A DNA stretch of 64,000 nucleotides from Fictibacillus fluitans (GTDB lineage: Bacteria; Bacillota; Bacilli; Bacillales; Fictibacillaceae). Within the stretch, counting starts at the first letter, position 1; each line of letters begins with the position of its first letter. Under the pieces are notes generated by a model. It did not search any database and was not told the origin of the DNA. It worked only from the letters and a program-made list of their open reading frames with translations. Of the stretch, positions 9,442-19,009 are shown piece by piece. The position numbers were made by a program, and so were the translations under genes. The stretch is taken from contig NZ_JAUHTR010000007.1 of the NCBI RefSeq assembly GCF_030418125.1, positions 1 to 64,000 of the forward strand. Reading direction: 5' to 3'.

Positions 9442-10213
9442 ATTCAAATGCTTTCCATTCATCCAGGCGATTTACAGTATAGGTAGGCTGGATCTCTACA
9501 TCAGTGAGGTGTTCTTTCATGGTAACCCCTGTATGCACAAGAAGAGTATCCATACCAGAACGGATTCCCGCAAGAATGTCGGTATCGTAATTGTCACCGA
9601 TCATCAAGGTTTCCTCTTTGGACGTGCCAAGCTGTTCAAGCGCCATTTCCATAATAACCGCTTCCGGCTTGCCGATAAACACAGGCTCGGTTCTGGTCGA
9701 AACTGCCACTACGGAAGTTAAAGAACCATTGCCGGGCAAAAGACCTCTTTCGGTGGGTAAAGCTATGTCCCCGTTGGTCGAAATAAAACGGGCTCCGCCT
9801 CTTACAGCGAGACAGGCCAGTGCCAATTTTTCGTAATTAATGGAGCGGTCGATCCCGATTACGACAAAGTCGGGCTGTTGAGAGGTCAGCGTGAAGCCCT
9901 TCTCTTCCAGTGCCTGCCGGATTCCTTCCTCCCCGATACAATAAACGCTCGCATCCGGTTTCAGTTTTTCGATGTAATTGGCCGTTGCCATGCTTGTAGT
10001 GTATACATGGTCAGACGTTGCAGGGATTTCAAAGTTTTGAAGCACCCTTGCCACTTCTTCTTTGGTTTTGGAAGAATTGTTGGTTACGAATAGGTAAGGC
10101 AGTTCTCTGCGGTTTAATTCGTTTACAAATTCAACTGCTTCATCAATTCGTTCTTTTCCTCTGTACATGGTTCCATCGAGGTCAATCAAATATCCTTTAT
10201 AACTTTTCATCAT
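9440..10213 (-). CDS. yutF: HAD-superfamily phosphatase, NagD-like (YutF)
   Basis: A 257-residue type IIA HAD hydrolase of the NagD/YutF group. Motif I DLDGT (Asp11, Asp13) supplies the nucleophile, motif II lies in TNNSS and motif IV is GDNYDTD near residue 205. These enzymes dephosphorylate nucleotides or sugar phosphates, and the natural substrate of YutF is unsettled. The start is the first of two adjacent ATGs 5 bases after AAGGAG; using the second would shorten it by one residue. Confidence 0.9.
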   Translation of the reverse strand: MMKSYKGYLIDLDGTMYRGKERIDEAVEFVNELNRRELPYLFVTNNSSKTKEEVARVLQNFEIPATSDHVYTTSMATANYIEKLKPDASVYCIGEEGIRQALEEKGFTLTSQQPDFVVIGIDRSINYEKLALACLAVRGGARFISTNGDIALPTERGLLPGNGSLTSVVAVSTRTEPVFIGKPEAVIMEMALEQLGTSKEETLMIGDNYDTDILAGIRSGMDTLLVHTGVTMKEHLTDVEIQPTYTVNRLDEWKAFE

Positions 10214-10306
10214 CTTGACTCCTTTTTTATTGACGGCTTTAGTGTACCAAAAATAGGCGGTTTCTAACAAAGATTGAGATTGGCGAATCAATCATTTTCC
10301 TCATGA

Positions 10307-10336
10307 TGTATATTTTTCCATAAAGTACACACTCTA
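10307..10336 (+). promoter_or_regulatory. Possible SigG promoter of the SASP gene
   Basis: TGTATA (10307-10312) and CACTCTA (10330-10336) are 17 bases apart and resemble the SigG pattern (TGAATA, CATACTA) with one and two mismatches. SASP genes are normally transcribed by SigG in the forespore, which supports the weak match. Confidence 0.4.
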
Positions 10337-10356
10337 TAAAAAAAGGAGGTCATCCT

Positions 10357-10542
10357 ATGGCTAAAAATAATAATGAGACCGTTGTTCCAGGCGTACAAAA
10401 TGCTCTGGATCAAATGAAAATGGAAATCGCAAGAGAGTTTGGGGTTAATCTTGGACCGGATACGGCAGCAAGACAGAACGGATCTGTAGGCGGAGAAATC
10501 ACCAAACGCCTCATTCAAATGGCAGAACAGCAGCTTTCATAG
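10357..10542 (+). CDS. Alpha/beta-type small acid-soluble spore protein
   Basis: A 61-residue alpha/beta-type SASP. These proteins coat and protect spore DNA and are degraded at germination by the GPR protease. The GPR-site region (EIAREFGV, about residues 25-32) and the conserved C-terminal block GGEITKRLI (about residues 46-54) are present. AAAGGAGG lies 9 bases before the ATG. It is a single-gene unit with its own promoter candidate and terminator. Confidence 0.95.
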   Translation: MAKNNNETVVPGVQNALDQMKMEIAREFGVNLGPDTAARQNGSVGGEITKRLIQMAEQQLS

Positions 10543-10584
10543 AAAAACAGGAGGGTCGCTTCAACATGACCCTCCTGTTTTTTT
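10543..10584. terminator. Bidirectional terminator, SASP / metY
   Basis: A 15-bp stem AAAAACAGGAGGGTC (10543-10557) / GACCCTCCTGTTTTT (10568-10582) has a 10-base loop and poly-A and poly-T flanks. It can stop both the SASP gene and metY. Confidence 0.92.
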
Positions 10585-10610
10585 CTTTTCTTGTTGGATG
10601 ACATGACGTC

Positions 10611-12128
<1,518 letters not shown>

Positions 12129-12137
12129 TTAGTTTGA

Positions 12138-12166
12138 ATAATACTGAACTTTATCCTTCGTGTCAA
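12138..12166 (-). promoter_or_regulatory. SigA promoter of metY
   Basis: On the minus strand a perfect TTGACA (12166-12161) and TATTAT (12143-12138) are 17 bases apart, about 28 bases before the riboswitch aptamer. Confidence 0.85.
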
Positions 12167-12179
12167 TTGTTTTTTATTG

Positions 12180-12460
12180 TTAAAAGGTTTGCTGCTGTTT
12201 TTGCGAAGGTTTTTTCGCAGCAATCACGTAGCCTGCCACTGAAAAGCACATCAGGAAAAATGCGAGAAAACCGTACACTGCCCCTTCAAAGCCCCTTACC
12301 ACTTTTAATAGTAAAGGAGATACATTGACCCGCATGCTGCCAGCATACTTGGAAATACCCTCACAAAGAAAGATAATTTTCGTTTTCTGAACCACCAGCT
12401 CAAAAGAATGACGACAATACCCGGAACTGCAACGATCAAAAAAGGCATGCCAACCAGCAC
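12180..12460 (-). pseudogene. Frameshifted small membrane protein, YesK-like
   Basis: Two overlapping minus-strand frames look like halves of one membrane protein. Frame 1 runs from a GTG at 12460 (after AGGGGG) to a stop at 12305 and encodes a hydrophobic helix ending in SWWFRKRKLSF, then a second helix start. Frame 2, open to the stop at 12180, continues with RGFEGAVYGFLAFF and a final helix. The layout (helix, basic loop, helix, G-x-EG motif, helix) resembles YesK-like proteins. A one-base indel near 12305-12330 would explain the split. A sequencing error would look the same. Confidence 0.5.
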
Positions 12461-12623
12461 GTTTATTCCCCCTGCTTTCAATCAAGTCTACCCTACCATA
12501 TATGTAAATTATTGTAAAAATTATTATTATTTTTACTACTTCCTCATTTTTCTGCTGTTTAACCCAGTCTGTTCAAAGGGTATTCTTATGGGGTGTCAGA
12601 TAGTCTGATAAAGGAGGTATTTC

Positions 12624-13613
12624 ATGTCTTTTCAAGCCATTGTTCTCGAGAAGAACAACGATGAAGTAGAAATAACGAAAAAGGAATTATCCCTCGGTGA
12701 CCTTCCAGAAGGAGAAGTTACGATCAGGGTGGCTTATTCCAGCGTCAATTATAAAGATGGGCTGGCAGCGCAAAATCAAAGTTCCATCGTAACCAACTAT
12801 CCCCTTATTCCAGGTATTGATTTATCAGGAACCGTCACACATTCTTCTTCACCTGACTTTCAGGAGGGAGACGAAGTTCTTGTTACAGGCTACAAGCTCG
12901 GGGTATCGCATTTTGGCGGATACAGTGAGTATGCAAGAGTTCCCGCAGAATGGGTGGTTCTCCTGCCTAAGGAACTGTCTTTAAAAGATGCCATGCTGTA
13001 TGGAACCGCGGGCTTCACCGCGGCATTGTCCGTTCATCGCCTGCAGGAGCACGGAATTACCCCTGAAAGCGGCCCTGTGATTGTGACGGGAGCAACAGGC
13101 GGCGTAGGCAGCCAGGCAGTAGCCATGCTCTCCAATCTTGGCTACAGGGTGACAGCAAGTACCGGGAAGGAACCAGAGCACAGTTATTTAAAAGAACTGG
13201 GAGCGGCAGAGATCATTGACCGCGAGGAAGTTGTGAAAAAAGACGACCGGCCCCTTTATTCCCAGCGCTGGGCAGCTGCCGTTGATCCCGTTGGAGGCAA
13301 AACCCTTGAGTTTTTGCTGAGCTCGATTCAGTACGGCGGTTCTGTTGCTGTTTCTGGACTGACCGGGGGAACCGATATTCATACGACGGTGCACCCTTTT
13401 ATTTTACGGGGGATCAATCTTCTCGGTATCGATTCGGTTTTTTGTCCGGCATTTCTCAGGAATACCATTTGGGAACGAATTGCATCTGATTTGAAAACAA
13501 AGCATGTCGGGGACAAAATGGGAAAAGAAGTGACCCTTGATGAGCTTCCGGACATTTTACGCGCGACAGTGGAAGGCAACAACAAAGGACGGGTTATTGT
13601 AAAAGTTCAATGA
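12624..13613 (+). CDS. Acrylyl-CoA reductase / YhdH-YhfP family quinone oxidoreductase
   Basis: A 329-residue zinc-free medium-chain dehydrogenase. It has the N-terminal SSVNYKDGL motif (residues 39-47) typical of the AcuI/YhdH group and the NADPH loop TGATGGVGS at residues 155-163. AcuI members reduce acryloyl-CoA to propionyl-CoA with NADPH; the substrate here is inferred from family only. AAAGGAGG lies 8 bases before the ATG. It is monocistronic with its own terminator and flanked by minus-strand genes. Confidence 0.85.
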   Translation: MSFQAIVLEKNNDEVEITKKELSLGDLPEGEVTIRVAYSSVNYKDGLAAQNQSSIVTNYPLIPGIDLSGTVTHSSSPDFQEGDEVLVTGYKLGVSHFGGYSEYARVPAEWVVLLPKELSLKDAMLYGTAGFTAALSVHRLQEHGITPESGPVIVTGATGGVGSQAVAMLSNLGYRVTASTGKEPEHSYLKELGAAEIIDREEVVKKDDRPLYSQRWAAAVDPVGGKTLEFLLSSIQYGGSVAVSGLTGGTDIHTTVHPFILRGINLLGIDSVFCPAFLRNTIWERIASDLKTKHVGDKMGKEVTLDELPDILRATVEGNNKGRVIVKVQ

Positions 13614-13625
13614 GTAAAAAAACAC

Positions 13626-13655
13626 AGGAGCCTGTCATCGGGCTCCTTCTTATTT
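13626..13655 (+). terminator. Terminator after the acrylyl-CoA reductase gene
   Basis: AGGAGCC (13626-13632) pairs with GGCTCCT (13641-13647) over an 8-base loop and is followed by TCTTATTTTT. Confidence 0.8.
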
Positions 13656-13663
13656 TTCCATAA

Positions 13664-13697
13664 AAAATAACCCTACCGGTATTCTTCCGATAGGGTG
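13664..13697 (-). terminator. Terminator after the SufR-like regulator gene
   Basis: On the minus strand ACCCTATCGG (13696-13687) pairs with CCGGTAGGGT (13679-13670) with one wobble and a 7-base loop, followed by TATTTTTTA. Confidence 0.8.
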
Positions 13698-14339
13698 TTA
13701 CGCGTTTTTCTTTTCAGAAATCAGGTACTTGCAGCAGGAACCGCCTTTAGCGAGACACTGTATTCGTTCAATCTGTTCTGTACCAAGCAATCTTTGGAAC
13801 AGAGACAGCTCACAGGAACAGGCCTGTTGGTATACATTTGCCACTTTGGCAATGGGGCAATTAAATTCCTTGAGTTCAAATTGTCCGTCAACGCTTTTTT
13901 CCCATTCCACCATATAACCGGCTTCATTTTGGATGGTGGCGAGTTCGGCAACTTTTTCCTCGAAGCTTTTATTCTCCATCCGTTTGCTGTATCTTTCATT
14001 CAAGCGGTCTTCCCGGCGCACAAACAGTTCGTGCACCGCTTCTTCGCCTGCAATCACTTGTATGTCCTTCATAAACTCGACGGTCAGTCCAGAGTAATTG
14101 CGGGGAAATTGTTCATCCGCTGTTTCAGACAATTGATATACACTCAGCGGACGGCCCATCGGCTGCCGGACAAGTGTAGATTCAATCAGTTGGTCTCTCT
14201 CTAATGTATTTAAATGGCGGCGTACACCCATTTCGGTAATACCGAGCAGGCCGGCCATTTCTGTAACGGTTAATTTTTTGTGGCGCTTCAATAAATGAAT
14301 GAGTTCTGAACGGGTAGAGGTGTTATTAGCCATAGCCAT
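13698..14339 (-). CDS. HTH regulator with C-terminal Cys cluster, SufR-like
   Basis: A 213-residue DNA-binding protein. Residues about 10-60 form a winged helix-turn-helix (LTVTEMAGLLGITEMGVRRH). The C-terminus carries Cys residues in NCPIAKVA, ACSCEL, IQCLAKG and GSCCKY, spaced C-x12-C-x-C-x18-C-x6-CC. This layout is like SufR-type ArsR/DeoR regulators that sense Fe-S status, but the spacing is not identical to cyanobacterial SufR. I infer an Fe-S or metal sensor; the target is unknown. The start follows AAGGAAGGTGATG. No neighbour explains its role, though a suf operon lies 16 kb away. Confidence 0.7.
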   Translation of the reverse strand: MAMANNTSTRSELIHLLKRHKKLTVTEMAGLLGITEMGVRRHLNTLERDQLIESTLVRQPMGRPLSVYQLSETADEQFPRNYSGLTVEFMKDIQVIAGEEAVHELFVRREDRLNERYSKRMENKSFEEKVAELATIQNEAGYMVEWEKSVDGQFELKEFNCPIAKVANVYQQACSCELSLFQRLLGTEQIERIQCLAKGGSCCKYLISEKKNA

Positions 14340-14420
14340 AAACCATCACCTTCCTTACCCTTATCTTACAACAACAGTAAACAAAAGTATATTTTAAACA
14401 AAAACGTTTAGAAACGCTTC

Positions 14421-14870
14421 TTACTGCTGATCCTCGGGCAAAAACGCCGAAACAGGACCCAATTCTTTTTCAATATATTCCCTCACTCTGGACGGAAAGC
14501 TGCTTAACGGCTCACTGTTGTCTGCCAGTACGGAAAGGATAGCCTCATGGTCTACATTCGAGAACTCCTGCACAAGCATTTTCCTCAGCGCAATAACCTG
14601 TTTCAAACCTTTCGCATCAGCCGCGGTAATGACTTTCTCATCTTCCAGTATATCCAGAATGTCATCATAACTGCCCGGGTCCCTCATAATAAATCCATCA
14701 ATCATGGCATTGCCCACATCCATCATACCTTCAATAATGACATGTGCCGCACGCTCAAGGGCCAATTTTTCAACAGCTGATCCGCTGGCGGAAAGTTCAT
14801 TTACATTTTTCAGTAAAAACTCAAGATATACCAGGTTTTGTTCTATTTTTTTTCTGTCTACAAAATACAT
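14421..14870 (-). CDS. yutE: YutE, DUF86/HepT-like protein
   Basis: A 149-residue all-helical protein of the DUF86 family, which includes HepT RNases of HepT/MntA toxin-antitoxin pairs. No nucleotidyltransferase partner lies next to it. In HepT the active site reads R-x4-H-x-Y; here the matching stretch is RKMLVQEF, so both His and Tyr are replaced. This suggests a housekeeping YutE without the toxin chemistry. I chose the ATG at 14870 behind AGGGTG instead of an in-frame GTG nine bases upstream. Confidence 0.82.
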   Translation of the reverse strand: MYFVDRKKIEQNLVYLEFLLKNVNELSASGSAVEKLALERAAHVIIEGMMDVGNAMIDGFIMRDPGSYDDILDILEDEKVITAADAKGLKQVIALRKMLVQEFSNVDHEAILSVLADNSEPLSSFPSRVREYIEKELGPVSAFLPEDQQ

Positions 14871-15024
14871 AGCTTTCACCCTGCCTTGTTAATGTTCTTC
14901 CTGTTTAGTTTATCACAAAACCTGATACAAATTGGCTATACAGGCTGCTATTTGCAACTTTTCTGTTGTCTGATATGATGAAATGGAAAAGAAGCAATTC
15001 GCCGATGGCAAAGGAGGGCTGAAG

Positions 15025-15294
15025 ATGGCCGAAGAACGTTTTTTTCTATACGACGATACAGAAAAGTCAGAAACGCGGTTTGTCAGCTTTATGGGGACAA
15101 ATACGCGATTTGATCTCGCCATTGTTAAAACAGGAAAACACTATGGCAAGAGCTTGATTCTCGATATGCAAGGCAGCCGTTTTGCCATTATTGGAGAAGA
15201 TGATCTGGATGAAGAAGGCTATCTGGAGCATGCCTACAATTTGACAGAAGAAGATGCCCAGGAGCTCCGGGAATTTTTATACGAAACCCTTTGA
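15025..15294 (+). CDS. DUF3055-type conserved hypothetical protein
   Basis: An 89-residue acidic cytosolic protein. I recognise it as the short conserved Bacillaceae family annotated as DUF3055; no function is known. Repeated acidic stretches (EDDLDEEG, LTEEDAQEL) mark its second half. The start at 15025 has a perfect AAAGGAGG 7 bases upstream, so the 14 extra residues of the longer frame are excluded. It overlaps the next ORF by four bases, which suggests coupling. Confidence 0.75.
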   Translation: MAEERFFLYDDTEKSETRFVSFMGTNTRFDLAIVKTGKHYGKSLILDMQGSRFAIIGEDDLDEEGYLEHAYNLTEEDAQELREFLYETL

Positions 15295-15674
15295 TGGGAA
15301 TTTTTGATCATGCAAAAAAACCATTCCATGGGCAATGTAAGAAGGATGGAAATTTTCCATCGTTACTCTGCCTGAAGGGAATGATTGTTTTGTATAACAA
15401 AGACGAAGAGACCTATACGGACTTTTCCAATGTTGAAACCGGAAGACGCTATGTCCTTCCTGAGGACTTTCCGGAGGGTCCTTATGGCTCGCCCATTAAC
15501 GCCAAACTCGGAAAGTCGACGCCCTGGAAGGAAAACCAGCGGTCTTATAGTGCATTTAACTATGAGTACAAAAATCTTCATGAAGGGCTGGAACGCCAAT
15601 TTCCTGGTGCCCATCCGACCCATGATGATCCGGATGAAGATACAGAAGAACCTTACCAAAACTACAAGGCTTGA
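15291..15674 (+). CDS. Hypothetical cytosolic protein downstream of the DUF3055 gene
   Basis: An ORF of up to 127 residues that I do not recognise. Its first ATG overlaps the stop of the previous gene, and no ribosome site precedes it. An internal ATG at 15381, directly behind AAGGGA, would give 97 residues. The protein has no membrane segment. It ends with an acidic His/Pro-rich tail (HPTHDDPDEDTEEP). The terminator shared with yutD follows directly, so the pair looks like a small operon. Confidence 0.6.
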   Translation: MMGIFDHAKKPFHGQCKKDGNFPSLLCLKGMIVLYNKDEETYTDFSNVETGRRYVLPEDFPEGPYGSPINAKLGKSTPWKENQRSYSAFNYEYKNLHEGLERQFPGAHPTHDDPDEDTEEPYQNYKA

Positions 15675-15684
15675 GGTAGTGCCA

Positions 15685-15717
15685 ATAACCCCTTATTTAC
15701 CGGGGGTTATTTTTTTC
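15685..15717. terminator. Bidirectional terminator overlapping the yutD stop
   Basis: ATAACCCC (15685-15692) pairs with GGGGTTAT (15703-15710), followed on the plus strand by TTTTTTT. The loop contains the minus-strand yutD stop codon. Confidence 0.8.
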
Positions 15718-15974
15718 AGGACAAAATAAGGACATCCAAAATTGCAGTACTCATAGATGTATTCCGGAAGAGTGCTGATCTTTGTGTCATATGTCGCTTT
15801 ATCATGGGCATCTTCAAAAAAGCCGCGCAGCCGGAGCTGTTCATAGCCAATATCGCCAACAAGATAATCATATTTATGTAATATTTCACTGTACCTTGAC
15901 TTCAGCTGTTCCTCGTCAAAGGCCTCTTTGTTATTTTCTACCAGTTCGTAGCAATGCTCACCTATACAAATCAT
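15693..15974 (-). CDS. yutD: YutD, DUF1027 family protein
   Basis: A 93-residue protein of the YutD/DUF1027 family. The signature FFEDAHDKATYDTKISTLPE and the ending YCNFGCPYFVLKK match Bacillus YutD almost block by block. Function is unknown; the conserved Tyr, Cys and acidic residues suggest a compact binding domain. It is divergent from yutC, as expected for this region. The start follows AGGTGAG. Confidence 0.9.
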   Translation of the reverse strand: MICIGEHCYELVENNKEAFDEEQLKSRYSEILHKYDYLVGDIGYEQLRLRGFFEDAHDKATYDTKISTLPEYIYEYCNFGCPYFVLKKITPGK

Positions 15975-16085
15975 GAACTCACCTCACCTTTATAGTTTAC
16001 CACGTCCTTTAAAAATACAGCCAACAATTTCTTCGTAAAAAGTTCATTATTGTGGTCACCCTATGGAGAAGGAGGTGAAATCCAA

Positions 16086-16739
16086 ATGAACAAGAAACTG
16101 AAAATGGCTGCTCCCCTGATGATTTGTATCGCCGTATTAGCCGGCTGTTCAGATGACGATACAAGAAAAGAAACTACAAGCGGTTATAAATTTTCCAAAA
16201 CCAATTATAAACAATATAAAAACGATAATGACAATATGGGAACCGACAGAAGATACGGGGACTTCGGTTATGTCCGACATGAATATAAAGGCGAGAACAC
16301 CAAGCCCCTTTCCGCCAACAAAATACCGAAAATGGACCGCCAGAAACTGGCCGATATGATCACCGACATGGCCATCCGCCTGCCGAACATTAAAGATATG
16401 GCTGTTCTCGTGACCGATGAAGAGGTTCTCATGGCCTACGAAACGACAAGCAAGAACAGAATGGCCATCGCAGATAACGTAAAAAGGACAGCCTTCTCTG
16501 TCGTCCCGCGCTACTACCATGTCTATGTCTCCGATAAAAAAGGAATGATCGGAAAACTGGAGCAATACCGCTCCGTGAACTACGACACAGACAATGCAGA
16601 AGGCATTATTGACCGGCTCATCAAAGAGATGAAGCAGTCACCGCAAGGCTATAAAGTGAGTGACGGCGAGAATCCGAATGGTGAAATGAAGGGTGAAAAT
16701 GAAAATATGTCCAATACGGACATGAACAGGAGAAAATAA
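16086..16739 (+). CDS. yutC: YhcN/YlaJ-family sporulation lipoprotein YutC
   Basis: A 217-residue lipoprotein. The signal peptide ends in VLAGC with Cys21 as lipidation site. The mature part carries the YhcN/YlaJ domain (about residues 75-185), found in spore cortex and inner-membrane lipoproteins. Next to lipA it matches Bacillus YutC. The start at 16086 follows AAGGAGGTG. The C-terminal 30 residues are polar and Asn/Glu-rich. A spore role is from the family; no sporulation promoter is clear. Confidence 0.85.
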   Translation: MNKKLKMAAPLMICIAVLAGCSDDDTRKETTSGYKFSKTNYKQYKNDNDNMGTDRRYGDFGYVRHEYKGENTKPLSANKIPKMDRQKLADMITDMAIRLPNIKDMAVLVTDEEVLMAYETTSKNRMAIADNVKRTAFSVVPRYYHVYVSDKKGMIGKLEQYRSVNYDTDNAEGIIDRLIKEMKQSPQGYKVSDGENPNGEMKGENENMSNTDMNRRK

Positions 16740-16770
16740 AAAAGCCGGATGAACATCCCGGCTTTTTCTT
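16738..16770. terminator. Bidirectional terminator, yutC / lipA
   Basis: AAAAGCCGG-AT pairs with AT-CCCGGCTTTT over a GAAC loop with one bulged C, and has A-rich and T-rich flanks. It lies between the converging yutC and lipA stops. Confidence 0.85.
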
Positions 16771-16771
16771 T

Positions 16772-17665
16772 TTAGTTGCTTTGAACAGCTTGGTTGGCTG
16801 CGTTAACCTGCTCATCTGCATGATACGAAGAACGTACAAGCGGTCCTGACTCACAGTGTTTAAACCCTTTGCTAAGCGCAATTTTGCGCAGTTCAGCAAA
16901 TTCATCCGGGTGATAGTACTTTTGAACTTTCAAGTGTTTCTTGGTCGGCTGCAGGTACTGCCCTACCGTTACGATATCTACATTGTTGGCGCGGAGATCA
17001 TCAAAGGTTTCAATAATCTCTTCCCATGTTTCTCCAAGTCCGATCATGATGCTGGACTTTGTCGGGATGTTTGCGTTCATTTCTTTTGCACGGCGCAAAA
17101 ATTCAAGTGTGCGGTCATATGTCGCACGTGCGCGGACTCTTGGAGTCAAACGTTTGACGGTTTCAATGTTGTGGTTCATGATGTCGGGTTTCGCGTCCAT
17201 CAATGTCTCAAGGTTTTCATAAACCCCCATCATGTCAGAAGGCAATACTTCAATCGAGCAGAATGGATTGCGTTTGCGGATGGCCCGTACGGTTTCTGCA
17301 AACACGGCAGCTCCGCCATCTTTCAAATCATCACGTGCAACCGCTGTAATAACTACGTGCTTTAATCCCATTTGTTCTACAGATTCGGCCACGCGTTCCG
17401 GTTCCTGCAAGTCAAGCTCTGTTGGCAACCCCGTTTTTACTGCGCAAAAACGGCAGGCACGGGTACATACATCGCCCAAAATCATAAAGGTAGCAGTTTT
17501 TCTTACTGCCCAGCACTCATGAATGTTCGGGCATCGCGCTTCTTCACAAACCGTATGTAGCTTTTTCTCGCGCATCATTTTTTTGAGGCCCTTATAATTA
17601 TCGTTTGTGTTCAGCTTTATTTTTAGCCATTCCGGTTTCCGGATGTGCTCTTCCTTCTTAGCCAA
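16772..17665 (-). CDS. lipA: Lipoyl synthase
   Basis: A radical SAM enzyme that inserts sulfur into octanoyl-lipoyl domains. It shows the auxiliary cluster cysteines Cys40, Cys45 and Cys51 and the radical-SAM CxxxCxxC at Cys67, Cys71 and Cys74, plus the C-terminal RSSYHAD motif with the conserved Ser. The 297-residue reading starts at a TTG (17665) to give MAKKEEH, matching known LipA N-termini, with GGAGTGAGG just upstream; a GTG three codons earlier is the alternative. GcvH, a lipoylated protein, is encoded at 46.7 kb. Confidence 0.96.
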   Translation of the reverse strand: MAKKEEHIRKPEWLKIKLNTNDNYKGLKKMMREKKLHTVCEEARCPNIHECWAVRKTATFMILGDVCTRACRFCAVKTGLPTELDLQEPERVAESVEQMGLKHVVITAVARDDLKDGGAAVFAETVRAIRKRNPFCSIEVLPSDMMGVYENLETLMDAKPDIMNHNIETVKRLTPRVRARATYDRTLEFLRRAKEMNANIPTKSSIMIGLGETWEEIIETFDDLRANNVDIVTVGQYLQPTKKHLKVQKYYHPDEFAELRKIALSKGFKHCESGPLVRSSYHADEQVNAANQAVQSN

Positions 17666-17855
17666 GATCCTCACTCCAATTCATCGTCCTGCACAACGGA
17701 TTCAGTCGTGCTTTAAAAGTAGAGATACACTAGAAACTTTAACATACATGCCAAAAAAACTCCAATCAAGGATTTTCCATCATTTATATAAAATGAAATT
17801 TCTTTTAGCAACCAAACTAAAGATATGATGCAAGAAAGGAGTTGATCTACTCACC

Positions 17856-18857
17856 ATGAAAAAATGGCTAAGTCTTTTCTTAGTTGCTTCATGTATCGGG
17901 TTCATTCTGCCCGTCAAACAAGCACAGGCTGCGACTCCTTCTTACAGTAAAGAAGATGTCCAGCGGCTCGCTCTTTATAAGAAGATGGAAACCATCACGA
18001 ACATTCCCTGGTACTATTTTGCCGGTGTTGACCAATATGAGCGAAGCGTCCGCCGTGCAAGAACCGACATTCCCAAAGCCTCGGGTCTTGTAGGCATTTA
18101 TTTCTCACCCATACAGTGGTCCGGGCCTTTAAACCCAAACATGGATGATAAAAACCCAGGCTCCATCCGGATTTTTGGCGGTGCGGGCATGGATGGAAAC
18201 AACGACGGAATCGCTGACCGTAATAACGATGAAGATTTGCTTTATACCTTTTCCGATTTCATAAGTAAGTATGGATTCGATGAAGAGAATTTTAAAATTG
18301 GCTTGTGGGATTTTTACCGGAGGGATAAAGCGATCAGTATCGTCATGGAAAACGCCAAAATCTACAAATCGTATGGAACGGTGGCGCTCACCCGGCATTC
18401 ATTTGTTGTTCCTCTGCGCTCCAACTACAGCTTTAAAAATACGTGGGGAGACCGGAGGGGATATGGCGGTCTTCGCATCCACGAGGGCACCGACATTTTT
18501 GCTGATTACGGAGTTCCCGTTAAAGCGACCTCCTACGGTATTGTGGAAATTAAAGGATGGAACCGGTTTGGCGGCTGGCGAATCGGAATACGCGATATCA
18601 ACAATGTTTATCACTATTTTGCTCACCTTTCCAGCTTTAATAAAGGCATAAAAAAGGGCAGCATTGTTGAGCCGGGAATGGTCGTCGGTTATGTAGGAAG
18701 CTCAGGATACGGGCCACCCGGAACCTCCGGCAAATTCCCGCCTCATCTGCATTACGGCATGTACCGCGATAACGGCTATACGGAATGGGCTTTTGATCCT
18801 TATCCTTACCTGCGTGCCTGGGAGCGGCAGGACCGGATAGCGAGCAGAAGACATTAA
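17856..18857 (+). CDS. lytH: L-Ala-D-Glu endopeptidase LytH (YunA), M23 family
   Basis: A 333-residue secreted peptidoglycan hydrolase. Residues 1-26 form a signal peptide ending AQA. The C-terminal M23 (LytM) domain has zinc ligands His209 and Asp213 (HEGTD) and His299 (HLHYG, with His297), plus His257 in AHLSS. LytH trims cortex stem peptides to single L-Ala in spores. Position next to lipA-yutC agrees with Bacillus yunA. The middle region (about residues 80-160) is the LytH-specific domain. The ATG follows AAAGGAG. Confidence 0.9.
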   Translation: MKKWLSLFLVASCIGFILPVKQAQAATPSYSKEDVQRLALYKKMETITNIPWYYFAGVDQYERSVRRARTDIPKASGLVGIYFSPIQWSGPLNPNMDDKNPGSIRIFGGAGMDGNNDGIADRNNDEDLLYTFSDFISKYGFDEENFKIGLWDFYRRDKAISIVMENAKIYKSYGTVALTRHSFVVPLRSNYSFKNTWGDRRGYGGLRIHEGTDIFADYGVPVKATSYGIVEIKGWNRFGGWRIGIRDINNVYHYFAHLSSFNKGIKKGSIVEPGMVVGYVGSSGYGPPGTSGKFPPHLHYGMYRDNGYTEWAFDPYPYLRAWERQDRIASRRH

Positions 18858-18894
18858 AAAATCCACCCGGCATCAATACCGGGTGGATTTGTTT
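18856..18894. terminator. Bidirectional terminator, lytH / metS
   Basis: A 12-bp stem AAATCCACCCGG (18859-18870) pairs with CCGGGTGGATTT (18879-18890) over an 8-base loop with T-rich and A-rich flanks. Confidence 0.85.
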
Positions 18895-18900
18895 ATTCAT

Positions 18901-19008
18901 TTATCGGGATTTTCTGGAGACACGCACCACATTAAGGATACTTGCCAGCAATCCGCCCCAGATGACCACCATACCAACGAGCATCATTGTAATTGCACTA
19001 CCCGACAT
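18901..19008 (-). CDS. metS: Methionine/alanine importer small subunit (MetS-like)
   Basis: A 35-residue ORF. It encodes one transmembrane helix (MMLVGMVVIWGGLLASIL) followed by a basic tail (RVSRKSR), the pattern of MetS-family small subunits that partner NSS transporters. AAGGAGG lies 11 bases upstream inside the end of the transporter gene, and its ATG is one base past that gene's TGA, so the two are coupled. The family call rests on the pattern and partner. Confidence 0.8.
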   Translation of the reverse strand: MSGSAITMMLVGMVVIWGGLLASILNVVRVSRKSR

Positions 19009-19009
19009 G

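Noticed and set aside
17715-17750. Sporulation promoter (SigE or SigK type) before lytH, from CATACATG at 17743
   Set aside because: The -35 side does not fit either consensus well and the spacing is ambiguous.
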